Assembly: GCA_016867235.1 (NCBI GenBank)
Contig: VGJY01000021.1
Coordinates: 1-35,409, forward strand
Length of the DNA: 35,409 nucleotides
Source: Candidatus Tanganyikabacteria bacterium
GTDB taxonomy: Bacteria; Cyanobacteriota; Sericytochromatia; S15B-MN24; VGJW01
Direction: 5' to 3'
The notes under the pieces are model-generated. The model was not told the DNA's origin, did no database searches, and worked only from the letters and a program-made list of their open reading frames with translations. Shown here piece by piece: positions 8,146 through 15,592 of the stretch (position 1 is its first letter; each line of letters starts with the position of its first letter). A program made the position numbers and the translations under genes.

Positions 8146-9896
8146 GCTTCCGCTTCCAGGGCGGCTTCCAGTTGCTGCTGCCGCCACATCCGGGCGTAAT
8201 CGCCATCCCCCGCGGCGAGCGCCGCATGGCGGCCCTGCTCGACGATCCGGCCGCCGTCGAGCACGACGATCCAGTCGGCATGGCGCACGATCGACAGGCG
8301 GTGGGCGATCAGCACCGTCGTGCGGCCGCGCGCGAACTGCCGCAGCGCCCCGAGGATGCGGTTCTCGGTCTCGGCGTCCACCGCGGACAGGCAGTCGTCG
8401 AAGATCAGCAGGGGCGGCTCCTGAATCAGGGCGCGGGCGATGGCCACCCGCTGGCGCTGGCCGCCCGAGAGCGTCACGCCGCGCTCTCCCAGGATGGTCA
8501 GGTGGCCCGCGGGGAGGCCGGCGACTTCCTCGGTGATGGCCGCAAGGCCCAGCGCATGCCGCACCGCGTCGGTCCCGTGGGTAGCCGAGCCGAAGTCGAC
8601 GTTCTGCTCGAGGGTGCGCGAGAAGAGGAAGCCGTCCTGCGGCACGTAGCCGATGGCCCGGCGCAGACCCTCGACCGCCAGATCGCGGACGTCCACTTCA
8701 TCGAGGAAGACGGTCCCCCGCGGCGGCTCGTAGAAGCGCATGAGCAATGCCCCGAGGGTGGTCTTGCCCGACCCGGTCCGACCGACGACGCCGAGTACCT
8801 GGCCGGGCGCGACTTCCAGGTCGATGCCGGAGAGGACCTCGCGCTTGCCGTCGTAGGAGAACGACAGGTTGCGGACCACGAGGCCCCCGCGTACCGCCGC
8901 GCCAGCAAGCGCCAGGGCACCGGGCGCGTCGGAGACGTCGGGCTTCTCGGCGAAGAGTTCGGCCAGGCGCGCCATCGAGGCCTTGGCGCGCTGCACGAGG
9001 TTGTAGGCCCAGGACACCGCCAGCATCGGCCAGGTGAGCATGTGCAGCCAGCCGAGGAAGGTGACCAGGTTCCCCAGCGTCAGCGTCCCCTCCCTGACCA
9101 GCATGCCGCCGTAGGCCAGGGTAATGGCCGTGCTGGTGCCGGCGAGGATGGCGATAACCGGATCGAATGCCGAGTGGAAGCGCTCCATCCCCATGAAGCG
9201 GCGCCGGTACGTGTCGGCCACCGCCGAGAAGCGGGCGATCTCGCCCTGCTCCTGCCCGAAACCCTTGACGATGCGGATTCCCGCGATGGCCTCCTGCGCC
9301 CGGTCGGACAGGTCGGAGAACGCCTCCTGGACGTGCTTGTAGCGCCGGTGCACCTGCTGCCCGAGCTTGCCCGTGAGGAAGGCGATGAGCGGCAACGGCG
9401 CCAGGGCGAATAGCGTGAGCTGCCAGTCGAGCGCCAGCATCACCGACAGGACGCACACGATGTAGATGGGACCGTCGAGGCCCGCCATCACGCCTTCGGC
9501 CGCGAGAGCGCGGATGGCGTTCACGTCGTTGGTCGCGTGCGCCATCAGGTCGCCAACCTTCTTGCGCGTGTAGAAGGCCGCCGAAAGCGTCTGCAGGTGG
9601 GCGTAAAGCCGCTCCCGGAGGTCGCGCTCCACCATCCGCGCCGTGCCGAACACGAAGTAGCGCCAGGCGACGCGGAAGAACGCGATACCGGCCGCGAGCC
9701 CCAGCAGGAGGCCCAGCATCTCGATCAGGCGAGCCGGTGACATGAGCCGCTGGTGAAGGGCGTCGATGATGTCGCCGACGATGCGCGGGGCCGCGAGTTG
9801 CGCCAGATCGCAGCAAAGGAGCATCAGCCCGCCGATGGCGTACCGGCGGGCGTAGGGGCGTAGCAGGCTCGCGAGAGCCTTGATATCCGGCGACAT
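8142..9896 (-). CDS. ABC exporter subunit, degenerate-site partner (YheI/BmrC/TM287-like)
   Basis: The 584-residue product starts at ATG 9896 and has a type IV (export) membrane domain (about 15-310) followed by an ATPase domain. Motifs seen are Walker A GRTGSGKTT, a perfect LSGGQRQRV signature, Walker B LLIFDDCLSAVD and the switch histidine in IAHRLS. The Asp in place of the catalytic Glu after Walker B is the signature of the non-canonical subunit in heterodimeric exporters such as TM287/288 and BmrCD, so it should pair with the coupled downstream gene, with which it overlaps by four bases. Transport would be driven mainly from one ATP site. No regulator is adjacent. Confidence 0.88.
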   Translation of the reverse strand: MSPDIKALASLLRPYARRYAIGGLMLLCCDLAQLAAPRIVGDIIDALHQRLMSPARLIEMLGLLLGLAAGIAFFRVAWRYFVFGTARMVERDLRERLYAHLQTLSAAFYTRKKVGDLMAHATNDVNAIRALAAEGVMAGLDGPIYIVCVLSVMLALDWQLTLFALAPLPLIAFLTGKLGQQVHRRYKHVQEAFSDLSDRAQEAIAGIRIVKGFGQEQGEIARFSAVADTYRRRFMGMERFHSAFDPVIAILAGTSTAITLAYGGMLVREGTLTLGNLVTFLGWLHMLTWPMLAVSWAYNLVQRAKASMARLAELFAEKPDVSDAPGALALAGAAVRGGLVVRNLSFSYDGKREVLSGIDLEVAPGQVLGVVGRTGSGKTTLGALLMRFYEPPRGTVFLDEVDVRDLAVEGLRRAIGYVPQDGFLFSRTLEQNVDFGSATHGTDAVRHALGLAAITEEVAGLPAGHLTILGERGVTLSGGQRQRVAIARALIQEPPLLIFDDCLSAVDAETENRILGALRQFARGRTTVLIAHRLSIVRHADWIVVLDGGRIVEQGRHAALAAGDGDYARMWRQQQLEAALEAEA

Positions 9897-10023
9897 GGGT
9901 CAGGGAGGCTGCCATTCTAACGCAGCCGCCCAGCGAGGACCACGCCAGGGAGGTGCGAGGTGCCCGTGTCTGCGGCTCGGTCAGCCGATCAGGTTCGGAG
10001 CCTTCAAGGGAAGCCCGGCCGGC

Positions 10024-10182
10024 CGGTAACGATTCGTGGGCCGCCTGGTGGGCCTGGAGCTGGGCGCGGACGGCGGTCAGGTCGCTCTCGATGGTGACCC
10101 GCAGGTCCTCGAAAACGTCGGCGGGCATCCGGCTGTCGAGGTTCTCCAGGTAGAGGCGATGCCTGCGCTCCTCGGCGCGCTT
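10024..10182 (-). pseudogene. Coding relic, possibly the coiled-coil tail of a serine recombinase
   Basis: On the minus strand, starting right after a TAA, the frame reads a charged helical stretch (EERRHRLYLENLDSRM, then VFEDLRVTIESDLTAVRAQL) before homology-like character fades near 10024. The pattern resembles the coiled-coil segment near the C-terminus of large serine recombinases, but this is by appearance only. There is no start-to-stop gene of sensible size, so it is treated as a fragment within a decayed region. Confidence 0.3.
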
Positions 10183-10187
10183 TTAGG

Positions 10188-10580
10188 TCGTTCGTGGTCG
10201 TGGACTGGAAGACGGGTGATCGCCCCGTTTCGGCCGAAACTCTGTCCTCCGATCCCCAGGCATGGTTCTACCGGACGCTGTCGGCGGCCACGTTCACGAA
10301 CGGCGGCGGGCACCCGGGCATCCGGATCTCGTTCCGGTACGTCGAACGGGGCGAGACCGTGAGCGTCGACTTCGCGGAAGACGACTTCGCGGAGGCCATC
10401 CAGCGGATCCTCGGCGTCGCCCGCTCGATCCGGGAAGGGCTAACCCAGCTTCATGCCGGGGCACCCCTTGACGAAGCGTTCCCGCGATGGACCGGGCTAC
10501 GGTGTAGAGGGCGTCAGATGCGTCTGCACTGCGACATGGGCGCACCGACCGTGCCTCCTGCTTCGCCGGCCACGAGATAG
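10188..10580 (+). pseudogene. C-terminal fragment of a RecB-like PD-(D/E)XK nuclease
   Basis: The frame opens with FVVVDWKTGDRPVSAET, the central strand and D-x-K motif of RecB-family nucleases (compare AddB/RecB 'DWKTG'), then a helix and two strands (GIRISFRYVERGETVSVDF) and a helix (DDFAEAIQRILGVARSI). The N-terminal half with the His and first Asp, and the usual C-terminal Cys motif of iron-sulfur relatives, are absent. A GTG at 10194 cannot give a complete domain. It is therefore a truncated relic, abutting the other relic at 10182. The source gene type, such as PD-(D/E)XK nuclease or Cas4/RecB family, cannot be fixed. Confidence 0.55.
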
Positions 10581-10605
10581 GAGGCCGCCTCGCGCAGGGA
10601 TGCTA

Positions 10606-10632
10606 GCCCGCCCGGCCGGATGCCGGGCGGGC
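10606..10632. repeat. GC-rich hairpin, 11-bp perfect stem
   Basis: GCCCGCCCGGC and GCCGGGCGGGC flank the five-base loop CGGAT. No T-tract follows on either strand, so it is not an obvious intrinsic terminator. It lies in the decayed region between the nuclease and transposase relics and may be a mobile palindrome or a remnant terminator. Confidence 0.6.
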
Positions 10633-10764
10633 AGTAGGTAGGAATGGTCACCCCTGGCAACTCGGCCGCCAATCCATCAACTAGGTCGCACGCAAGGCCG
10701 GAATCCGTGGCCAAATCCTGAACGCCCGGTACGCTGCCGTCATCCGACGGCTTGCCCAGGGACG

Positions 10765-10798
10765 CTCGAGGGGTGGCCATCGAGCGCCACCCCTCGAG
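10765..10798. repeat. 13-bp perfect inverted repeat with 8-base spacer
   Basis: CTCGAGGGGTGGC (10765-10777) and GCCACCCCTCGAG (10786-10798) surround CATCGAGC. It lies beyond the end of the recognisable transposase homology, so it could be the end of an insertion element, a small palindromic insertion or a hairpin. No function can be assigned. Confidence 0.55.
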
Positions 10799-10929
10799 TT
10801 CACGTGCTCATCGCGGCAAGGCCATGTTCGACCAGCCGTCACGTCCGCCCCGTCAAGGGGAGTTGCGCGACGACCTCTCGGGCCGTTTGCGATCATCTGT
10901 TCCCGTTCACTCCTTGGCCGCGGGATCCG

Positions 10930-11148
10930 CGAGCGCTGCTCTTCGGCGCCGGGGAAGATGTTCGCAACTGCGCCCCAGATGCCGGGATGGCCGTCGCCGA
11001 TGAACAAGCGCGGGCAGTTCATCCCACGCTCCTTGAGGTCGCGCAGAAAGGCCGACCAGCCCTCGGTGGACTCGCGGTGTCCAGGCTCGACGGCGAGCAC
11101 GACCTTGCGCCCGGGTCCGCGGAAGGGGCCAGCCGCGATGGCAGGCAT
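10930..11148 (-). pseudogene. IS256/Mutator-type transposase fragment
   Basis: The minus strand carries a central piece of an IS256-family transposase: GRKVVLAVEPGHRESTEGW, then FLRDLKERGMNCPRLFIGDG, then HPGIWGAVANIFPGAEEQR. In complete members the GDG segment carries a catalytic aspartate and is followed by a Cys-His-bearing segment. Here the match stops right after EEQR. Upstream, traces resembling the 'WADG...' segment seem to continue in another frame (about 11149-11200), suggesting frameshifts. Length is far short of the roughly 400 residues of the family, so it is inactive. Confidence 0.65.
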
Positions 11149-11560
11149 TGAAGTGCAGCCATCCGGCGGCCCAGGTCTGCCGATAGCCCTGGCTTGGGGA
11201 CCGTGGGAGCGGGCGGCTTCAGAGTACCGCCGATTGCTTGCGCTCAGAACGCAAGGCGCAGAATCATCCCCTCCGCCTCACGTGCAGTCCGCTGTCGCAA
11301 CCGCTTTCGCCAATCCGGCCCACCATATGGCGGCGGCCGGGCCGCGAGAGGCGCGTCCGCAGGATCGACCTGCTCGCGTAGCAACGTCGCCTGGAAGGCG
11401 ACTGGAGGCAAACGCGGAGGCCTCTCCGATTGCCACCAGCAAGTCGGGCTCGGTGCTGGGTCATGAGATCGCCAAGGCAGCGCGCTTGGTGCGGGCCGCC
11501 ATCCATTCCGCCAGGGGTCGGCCGGTTCCGGCGATCGAGACATCCTGCCCCGTCCCTGCA
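11149..11560. other. Decayed intergenic stretch with no recognised gene
   Basis: Several open frames cross this region on both strands, but none has a good ribosome site, a recognisable motif or a plausible composition. The part nearest 11149 may hold frameshifted remains of the transposase N-terminus. Nothing else is recognised. Confidence 0.5.
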
Positions 11561-11592
11561 AGGTCTGAACATGTTAGTCTGTATTCAGACCT
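11561..11592 (+). promoter_or_regulatory. Candidate operator upstream of the antitoxin gene
   Basis: A perfect nine-base inverted repeat, AGGTCTGAA (11561-11569) and TTCAGACCT (11584-11592), with 14 bases between; a second overlapping dyad, ATTCAG-AC-CTGAAT, spans 11583-11596. It ends 12 bases before the Shine-Dalgarno. Phd-type antitoxins repress their own operons by binding such palindromes, so autoregulation is the natural reading, though untested. Confidence 0.55.
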
Positions 11593-11617
11593 GAATGCTG
11601 ACCAGGAGGATTGCCGG

Positions 11618-11911
11618 ATGGATCCCCTCCACGTGAACGAGGATATCCTCCCGATCGGGGAGTTCAAGACCCACGCATCCCGCCTGCTCAAGAAGCTCCG
11701 CGACACCCGGCGCCCGCTCGTGATCACGCAGAACGGAAGGCCCGCCGCGGTGTTGATCACCCCCGAGGAGTTCGACCGCCTCCGCGCTCACGGGCGGTTC
11801 GTCGAGGCCGTTAGCCGTGGGCTCGAGGACTCGGAGGCCGGGCGAACTCTCCCGGACGAGGATCTGGACGCCGAACTCGATGACCTCTTCGGACCCGCCG
11901 AACAGAAGTGA
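11618..11911 (+). CDS. Phd/YefM-family antitoxin
   Basis: The 97-residue protein starts at ATG 11618 with AGGAGG at 11604-11609. The sequence has the Phd/YefM fold pattern: LPIGEFKTHASRLLKKLRD, then RPLVITQNGRPAAVLITPEE, the helix-strand core that dimerises and binds DNA, followed by an acidic C-terminal tail (DEDLDAELDDLFG) of the kind that wraps the toxin. It is intact, while the coupled ParE-type toxin downstream is broken by repeat insertions, so this is now an orphan antitoxin. It could still repress at its own promoter or neutralise a related toxin elsewhere. Confidence 0.85.
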   Translation: MDPLHVNEDILPIGEFKTHASRLLKKLRDTRRPLVITQNGRPAAVLITPEEFDRLRAHGRFVEAVSRGLEDSEAGRTLPDEDLDAELDDLFGPAEQK

Positions 11912-12281
11912 GGCTCTGCTGGACGCAGCAGGCCCGCGCCGATCTGCGGCAGATCGGCGCTTTCATCGCCGAACGTAACCCAGCAGCGGCCCGCCAATGG
12001 ATTGAACGCCTGCGAGCCCGTGCCAGGCAGGCGGCGCAGATGCCTGATAGCGCCGCTCAGTTGGCCTCGCCCCGCGCGCGCCCACAGGCCCCGGGCCGCA
12101 GCGTACTCGGCGCGCGTACGTGAGGCACGGGGCCGCGGACGTAAGCCGGGGCCAGGTCAAGCGAGCGGTGCTATGAGTCCGGTCGAGTTGTGCCCGAGTT
12201 TGGCCGCGAGGACTTGCGAGAGTTCACCATACGGGGCTACCGCCTGGTCTACAGGATCTTGAGGAATCGAGTCGAGGTTCT
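11908..12281 (+). pseudogene. ParE/RelE-type toxin gene interrupted by two palindromic elements
   Basis: GTG 11908 overlaps the antitoxin stop (GTGA), the usual coupling in these operons. The frame reads RLCWTQQARADLRQIGAFIA, then NPAAARQWIERLRARARQAA, the two N-terminal helices of ParE. It then enters a 128-base palindromic insertion (12047-12174) with an in-frame TGA at 12121-12123. Immediately after the insertion the same gene resumes as SGRVVPEFGREDLREF and GYRLVYRILRNRVEVL, the beta-sheet half of ParE. Removing the insertion with one flanking G restores ...QMPESGRVVPEF in frame. The last strand is then lost where a second element starts at about 12279. The toxin should be inactive. Confidence 0.8.
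12047..12174 (+). repeat. MITE-like palindromic element, divergent copy inside the toxin gene
   Basis: The ends are inverted: ATAGCGCCGCTC on the left and GAGCGGTGCTAT on the right. The right arm (CCAGGTCA...GAGCGGTGCTATGA) closely matches the right arm of the 137-base copies (CCAGGTCA...GAGCGCCGCTATGA), so it belongs to the same family, but the interior differs and is very GC-rich. Position inside a reading frame gives exact boundaries: insertion between CCTG and GAGTCC of the toxin gene, possibly with a one-base G duplication. Confidence 0.8.
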
Positions 12282-12415
12282 GATAGCGCGGCTCTGATGA
12301 CTTCGCTCCGGCATCGCGGCCGGCACGGAGGCCGGCCCCACCCGTTGCATCGGTGGCGCAGGCCTCCGTGCCTGCGTCCGATAGGCGCCAGGTCATTTGA
12401 GCGCCGCTATGACGG
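12279..12415 (+). repeat. MITE-like palindromic element, copy 2
   Basis: Near-identical to 5636-5772 over 137 bases (differences at one base near the inner stem, three bases in the right arm and one near the right end). It contains the inner stem CACGGAGGCC/GGCCTCCGTG. It removes the C-terminal strand of the ParE gene on its left and abuts a HicB-type relic on its right, so it marks a junction between two toxin-antitoxin remnants. Confidence 0.85.
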
Positions 12416-12477
12416 TGTTCGAGGGCCATCGCTTGCTTCCAATCCCGGGCAAGCGCATCCTCCGCGTCGAGGAGTAG

Positions 12478-12708
12478 GCAACCGGCGGAAGTTCTACAAC
12501 TATCCAAGAGCAAACCGGTCCGGATTCGTTCTGCGCCTATGCGCCCGACATCGAGAACTGCGTCGCGGCCGGCGATTCCGTGGAGGAAGCGGTGAGCCTG
12601 TTTCGCCAGACGGTCGAGCTGCATATGCAGGACCTGCGGGCAGAGGGGCGGGAGCTTCCCGTACCGCGTTCGGTTGTCTCGACCATCGACGTCACGGACG
12701 TCGCCTGA
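12478..12708 (+). pseudogene. HicB-family antitoxin relic without a start codon
   Basis: The frame after TAG 12475-12477 reads IQEQTGPDSFCAYAPDIEN, then GDSVEEAVSLFRQTVELHM, the RNase-H-like HicB partial fold in which a strand (FCAYAPDIENC) is followed by a helix beginning GDSVEEA; it ends at TGA 12708. No ATG, GTG or TTG precedes the conserved region in frame, so it cannot be expressed normally. Upstream in the same frame, between the repeat element and the TAG, a short peptide (TVFEGHRLLPIPGKRILR) might be the tail of a HicA-like toxin, which is uncertain. Probably a hicAB locus destroyed by the repeat at 12279-12415. Confidence 0.6.
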
Positions 12709-12773
12709 GCCGACGCGAATCTCCCCTTCGTCGCCTGGGCCAAGGCAGCTTGGCCAGACGACCATGCGGCTCG

Positions 12774-14150
12774 CTAGCCCGCCGTGACGTCGATGCCTTC
12801 GAGCACCACCGTGGGGTACGCGTGCGCGCCGAACAGGACCTGCCGATCGCTGGACACGGCGCTGACGCTCTTCAGGGCGTCGTAGAGGTTGCCGGCGATG
12901 GTGGTTTCGGTGACCGGGATGCGCTCGCCTCCGTCCAGCAGGAACCCGCCCTTGACCACTCCCGAGAAGTCGCCCGTGGCCATCTCGACGCGGCCCGAGA
13001 AGCGCGGCACGATCAGCGCGAGGCCGGCCGCCCGCTCGAGTTCGGCGCTCGGCCGATCGCCCGGAAGCACCTCGGCCAGGCCGGGCGACAGCCGCGGCGG
13101 CCCGCCGGCGCTGCCGCGGCCGTGGCCGGTGGACCGGCGCCCCGCTACCCGCGCCTCATAGGCGTCGTACAGGAAGGTCCGCAGTTCGCCGCCGACCACC
13201 AGGTCGAGGAGCCGAACGGGCATGCCTTCGCGATCGAAGCCGGCGATGCGGTAGCTCCCCATGGCCGTACCCGGGTCCCTGAGCCCGAAAAGCTTCGAGG
13301 CGACCTGCTCGCCCTCCTTGCCGCGAAGGGGGCTGCGCCCCTTGCGCACCGCATCCGCGCAGATCGCGGCCAGCAACGGCTCGACGAGCAGATCCCCCAC
13401 GGTCTCGGGCGGCAAGATCACCGTACCGCGGAAACTCCGGCCCTTGCGAGGATGCAGCGCCCCGACCGCCTTCTCGGCGAAGCGCCGCACGCCCGCCAGC
13501 ATCTCAGGTTCGAAGGCCGCCCACTCGGACGCGGCCGCGCCGTCATAGGTGAAAGAGCCGACGTCGTCGCCCTCCTTGGCCATGCCCATCACGAAACCGC
13601 TCGTGTAAGTCGCACTGGCGCTGGCGTGCGTGCCCGCCGAGGTGTGGATGGCTTCTATCGCCTCCTCGACCGACAGGCGGATGCCGTCGATGCTGATGCG
13701 CGCGTCCGCCCGGTAGGCCTCGTCCGCGAGGCGGCTCGCCAGTTCGGTCAGATCGGGGATCTCGCGGGTCGCGATCGCCCCGTCGAAGAGCCCCGACACG
13801 GCGGGAATCGGCTCCGGAGCGGGGAGGCCGTTGTGCGGATCCGGCGGCGACACCCGAGCTATCGTGACGCCCTGCCGGGCCACCTCGCGCGCCGAGGCCG
13901 GGTCGTTGGTCGTGACGAACGCCATGCTCTGCCCCACGAATACGCGCAGGCCGATCTGCAACTCGTCGTCGGCCTTCGCGAGGTTGAGGTCGTTCTTTTC
14001 GAACGCGACCTCGCGAGTGCGCCGCCGCGCCGCAAAGGCCTCGGCCGCCGTGGCTCCCGCGGCGAGTGCCGCCTCGACCGTCTCCTGGCACAGGTCGCGG
14101 AGGTCGCCCTCGGTCTTCTGGTTGTCTGCGAGTAAAGTTGCGTCCAGCAC
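12774..14150 (-). CDS. tldE: TldE/PmbA-type metalloprotease subunit
   Basis: The 458-residue protein belongs to the TldD/PmbA superfamily but lacks the HExxxH zinc motif, which identifies it as the non-catalytic TldE (PmbA) partner. Recognisable parts are the N-terminal substrate-channel domain (GLRVFVGQSMAFVTTND) and the C-terminal domain (RGTVILPPETVGDLLVEPLL, FSGVVKGGFLLDGGERIPVT, TIAGNLYDAL). TldD-TldE heterodimers degrade unfolded peptides and process leader peptides of some RiPPs, and act in the cytoplasm. It follows tldD with a 6-base gap on the same strand, so the pair is one operon. No precursor-peptide gene is seen nearby. ATG 14150 gives normal family length (about 450). Confidence 0.92.
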   Translation of the reverse strand: MLDATLLADNQKTEGDLRDLCQETVEAALAAGATAAEAFAARRRTREVAFEKNDLNLAKADDELQIGLRVFVGQSMAFVTTNDPASAREVARQGVTIARVSPPDPHNGLPAPEPIPAVSGLFDGAIATREIPDLTELASRLADEAYRADARISIDGIRLSVEEAIEAIHTSAGTHASASATYTSGFVMGMAKEGDDVGSFTYDGAAASEWAAFEPEMLAGVRRFAEKAVGALHPRKGRSFRGTVILPPETVGDLLVEPLLAAICADAVRKGRSPLRGKEGEQVASKLFGLRDPGTAMGSYRIAGFDREGMPVRLLDLVVGGELRTFLYDAYEARVAGRRSTGHGRGSAGGPPRLSPGLAEVLPGDRPSAELERAAGLALIVPRFSGRVEMATGDFSGVVKGGFLLDGGERIPVTETTIAGNLYDALKSVSAVSSDRQVLFGAHAYPTVVLEGIDVTAG

Positions 14151-14156
14151 GTCTTC

Positions 14157-15539
14157 CTAGCTCCGGCCGCCGATGAGGACTTCGCACCGGACGTACGGCC
14201 CGCCGGCATCCACTTTCATGGGCTGGCCCTTCCCGCAGTAGCCCGAGCCCATGTCCCACTTGAATTCCCGCGAGATGCCGTCTACCGACAGCAGCACGTC
14301 GAACGCGTTGCCCGTCACGGCCGCGCCGCGCAGCACTTCGGCGAGCTTGCCGTGGCGGATCCGCTGGGCGCGGGCCGCCACGAACATGAACTCGGCGTTG
14401 GCGTCGGCCTGGCCATTGAGCGGCCCGTCCAGCAAGAAGCCGTCGTCGATCTCGGAGATGAGCTCCTCGAGGGTCTTCTCGCCCGGCTCGAGGTACGTGT
14501 TGCGCATGCGAATCAGCGGCTCGTCGGCATATTCCCAGGCCCGCGCATTGCCAGTCGGGGACACGCCGAAGTGGGCGGCGGTCTCGCGGTTGTGCAGGTA
14601 GCTCTCGAGGATTCCCTCCCGGATGATGACCGTGCGCTGTGTGAGCATGCCCTCGTCGTCCACCGGGATGGTGCCGCCGGCGTGGGGCAGGTGCTCGGAA
14701 TGGCCGGAATCGCAGAGCGTGACCATCTCGCTCCCGACGCGCTGGCCGACGCGGCCGGCTGCGGCTGATCCCGCCAGAACGAAGTCGGCCTCCACCGTGT
14801 GGCCGATGGCTTCGTGCACGAGCAGGCCCACGATGCTGGGGGCGAGAATGACCTTGTAACGCCCGCCCGGGGCGTAGTCCGCCGCCGCCAGCTCGACCGC
14901 CGAGCGCGACGCCTTCTCGGCCATTTCAGCCGGCGAGCGCTGGAAGACGCACTCCCAGCCGCCCGTCACGCCGATCATCTCGGAATAGGTGGCGCGGTGG
15001 ACGCCGTTGGCGACCGCGTTGACCCGGAACTCTGGCCGCACGATCCGGATGTCGGCCGAGGCGCCGTCGGAAGTGACGATGGCCTTCTCCTCGAAGATCT
15101 CGGCGTAGGAGGCGCGGGCCGTCTCTACCTGGGACGAAGCCTCCCGGGCCTCGCGCTCGGCCTGCAGGACCACGTCGATCTTCGCCTCGAGCGCCTTCTC
15201 GTACAGTTCCGCGTAGCCCGGCTCTTCGAACCGGCCGCGCGCTGGCTGCCCCTGGGGAAGCGCATTGATCTTGTTGCGGCGGTATGCCGCTGACGCCCGC
15301 GCAGCGGAGCGGGCCGTGTCGATGGCCTTCGAGACGGCTGCCGCGGCGGGATCGCTGGTGGCGGCAAAGCCCCAGGTGCCTTCTTCCAGGACCCGAACCG
15401 AGACGCCGGCGCGCTGCTGGATGGCCGCGTTCTCCACCCGGCCCCGCTCGACGTCGAAGCGCCGCGTCTCCTTGCGGTGATATCGCAGTTCCACGAAGCC
15501 GCCGGCCTTGGCCGCCAGATCTTCAAGGATGTCGCGCAT
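14157..15539 (-). CDS. tldD: TldD-type zinc metalloprotease
   Basis: The 460-residue product carries the zinc motif HEAIGH at residues 242-247 within VGLLVHEAIGHTVEADF, the hallmark of TldD, plus the family segments DIRIVRPEFRVNAV and HNRETAAHFGVSPTGNARAW. It is full length for the family (about 450-480). It pairs with the TldE encoded immediately downstream to form a barrel-shaped peptidase for unfolded or leader-bearing peptides. ATG 15539 is preceded by a weak GAGGGA; a TATACT hexamer 33 bases upstream could be its -10 box. Expression is divergent from the thioesterase gene. Confidence 0.94.
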   Translation of the reverse strand: MRDILEDLAAKAGGFVELRYHRKETRRFDVERGRVENAAIQQRAGVSVRVLEEGTWGFAATSDPAAAAVSKAIDTARSAARASAAYRRNKINALPQGQPARGRFEEPGYAELYEKALEAKIDVVLQAEREAREASSQVETARASYAEIFEEKAIVTSDGASADIRIVRPEFRVNAVANGVHRATYSEMIGVTGGWECVFQRSPAEMAEKASRSAVELAAADYAPGGRYKVILAPSIVGLLVHEAIGHTVEADFVLAGSAAAGRVGQRVGSEMVTLCDSGHSEHLPHAGGTIPVDDEGMLTQRTVIIREGILESYLHNRETAAHFGVSPTGNARAWEYADEPLIRMRNTYLEPGEKTLEELISEIDDGFLLDGPLNGQADANAEFMFVAARAQRIRHGKLAEVLRGAAVTGNAFDVLLSVDGISREFKWDMGSGYCGKGQPMKVDAGGPYVRCEVLIGGRS

Positions 15540-15571
15540 GTTTCCCTCTTCCCCTTTCCCGGGAGCCTTAC

Positions 15572-15577
15572 AGTATA
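15572..15577 (-). promoter_or_regulatory. Possible -10 box of the tldD-tldE operon
   Basis: On the minus strand TATACT lies 33 bases before the tldD ATG in an otherwise GC-rich region. No good TTGACA-like hexamer sits 16-18 bases upstream, because that position falls in the long palindrome, so the call is tentative. Confidence 0.3.
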
Positions 15578-15592
15578 GCCCAAAACGTGGGC

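Noticed and set aside
10514-10780. 88-residue minus-strand frame beginning near the 13-bp inverted repeat
   Set aside because: Reasonable composition, but no ribosome site, no recognisable motif and it spans two hairpins in a decayed region; not supported as a gene.
10958-11911. Longer antitoxin with about 220 extra N-terminal residues
   Set aside because: The upstream part has no domain pattern and covers the transposase relic antisense; ATG 11618 has an ideal AGGAGG and gives normal Phd length.
12297-14135. Long plus-strand open frame of about 600 codons
   Set aside because: It is antisense to tldE over most of its length, runs through the repeat and the HicB relic, and its translation is low-complexity Arg/Gly/Ala typical of a shadow frame in GC-rich DNA.
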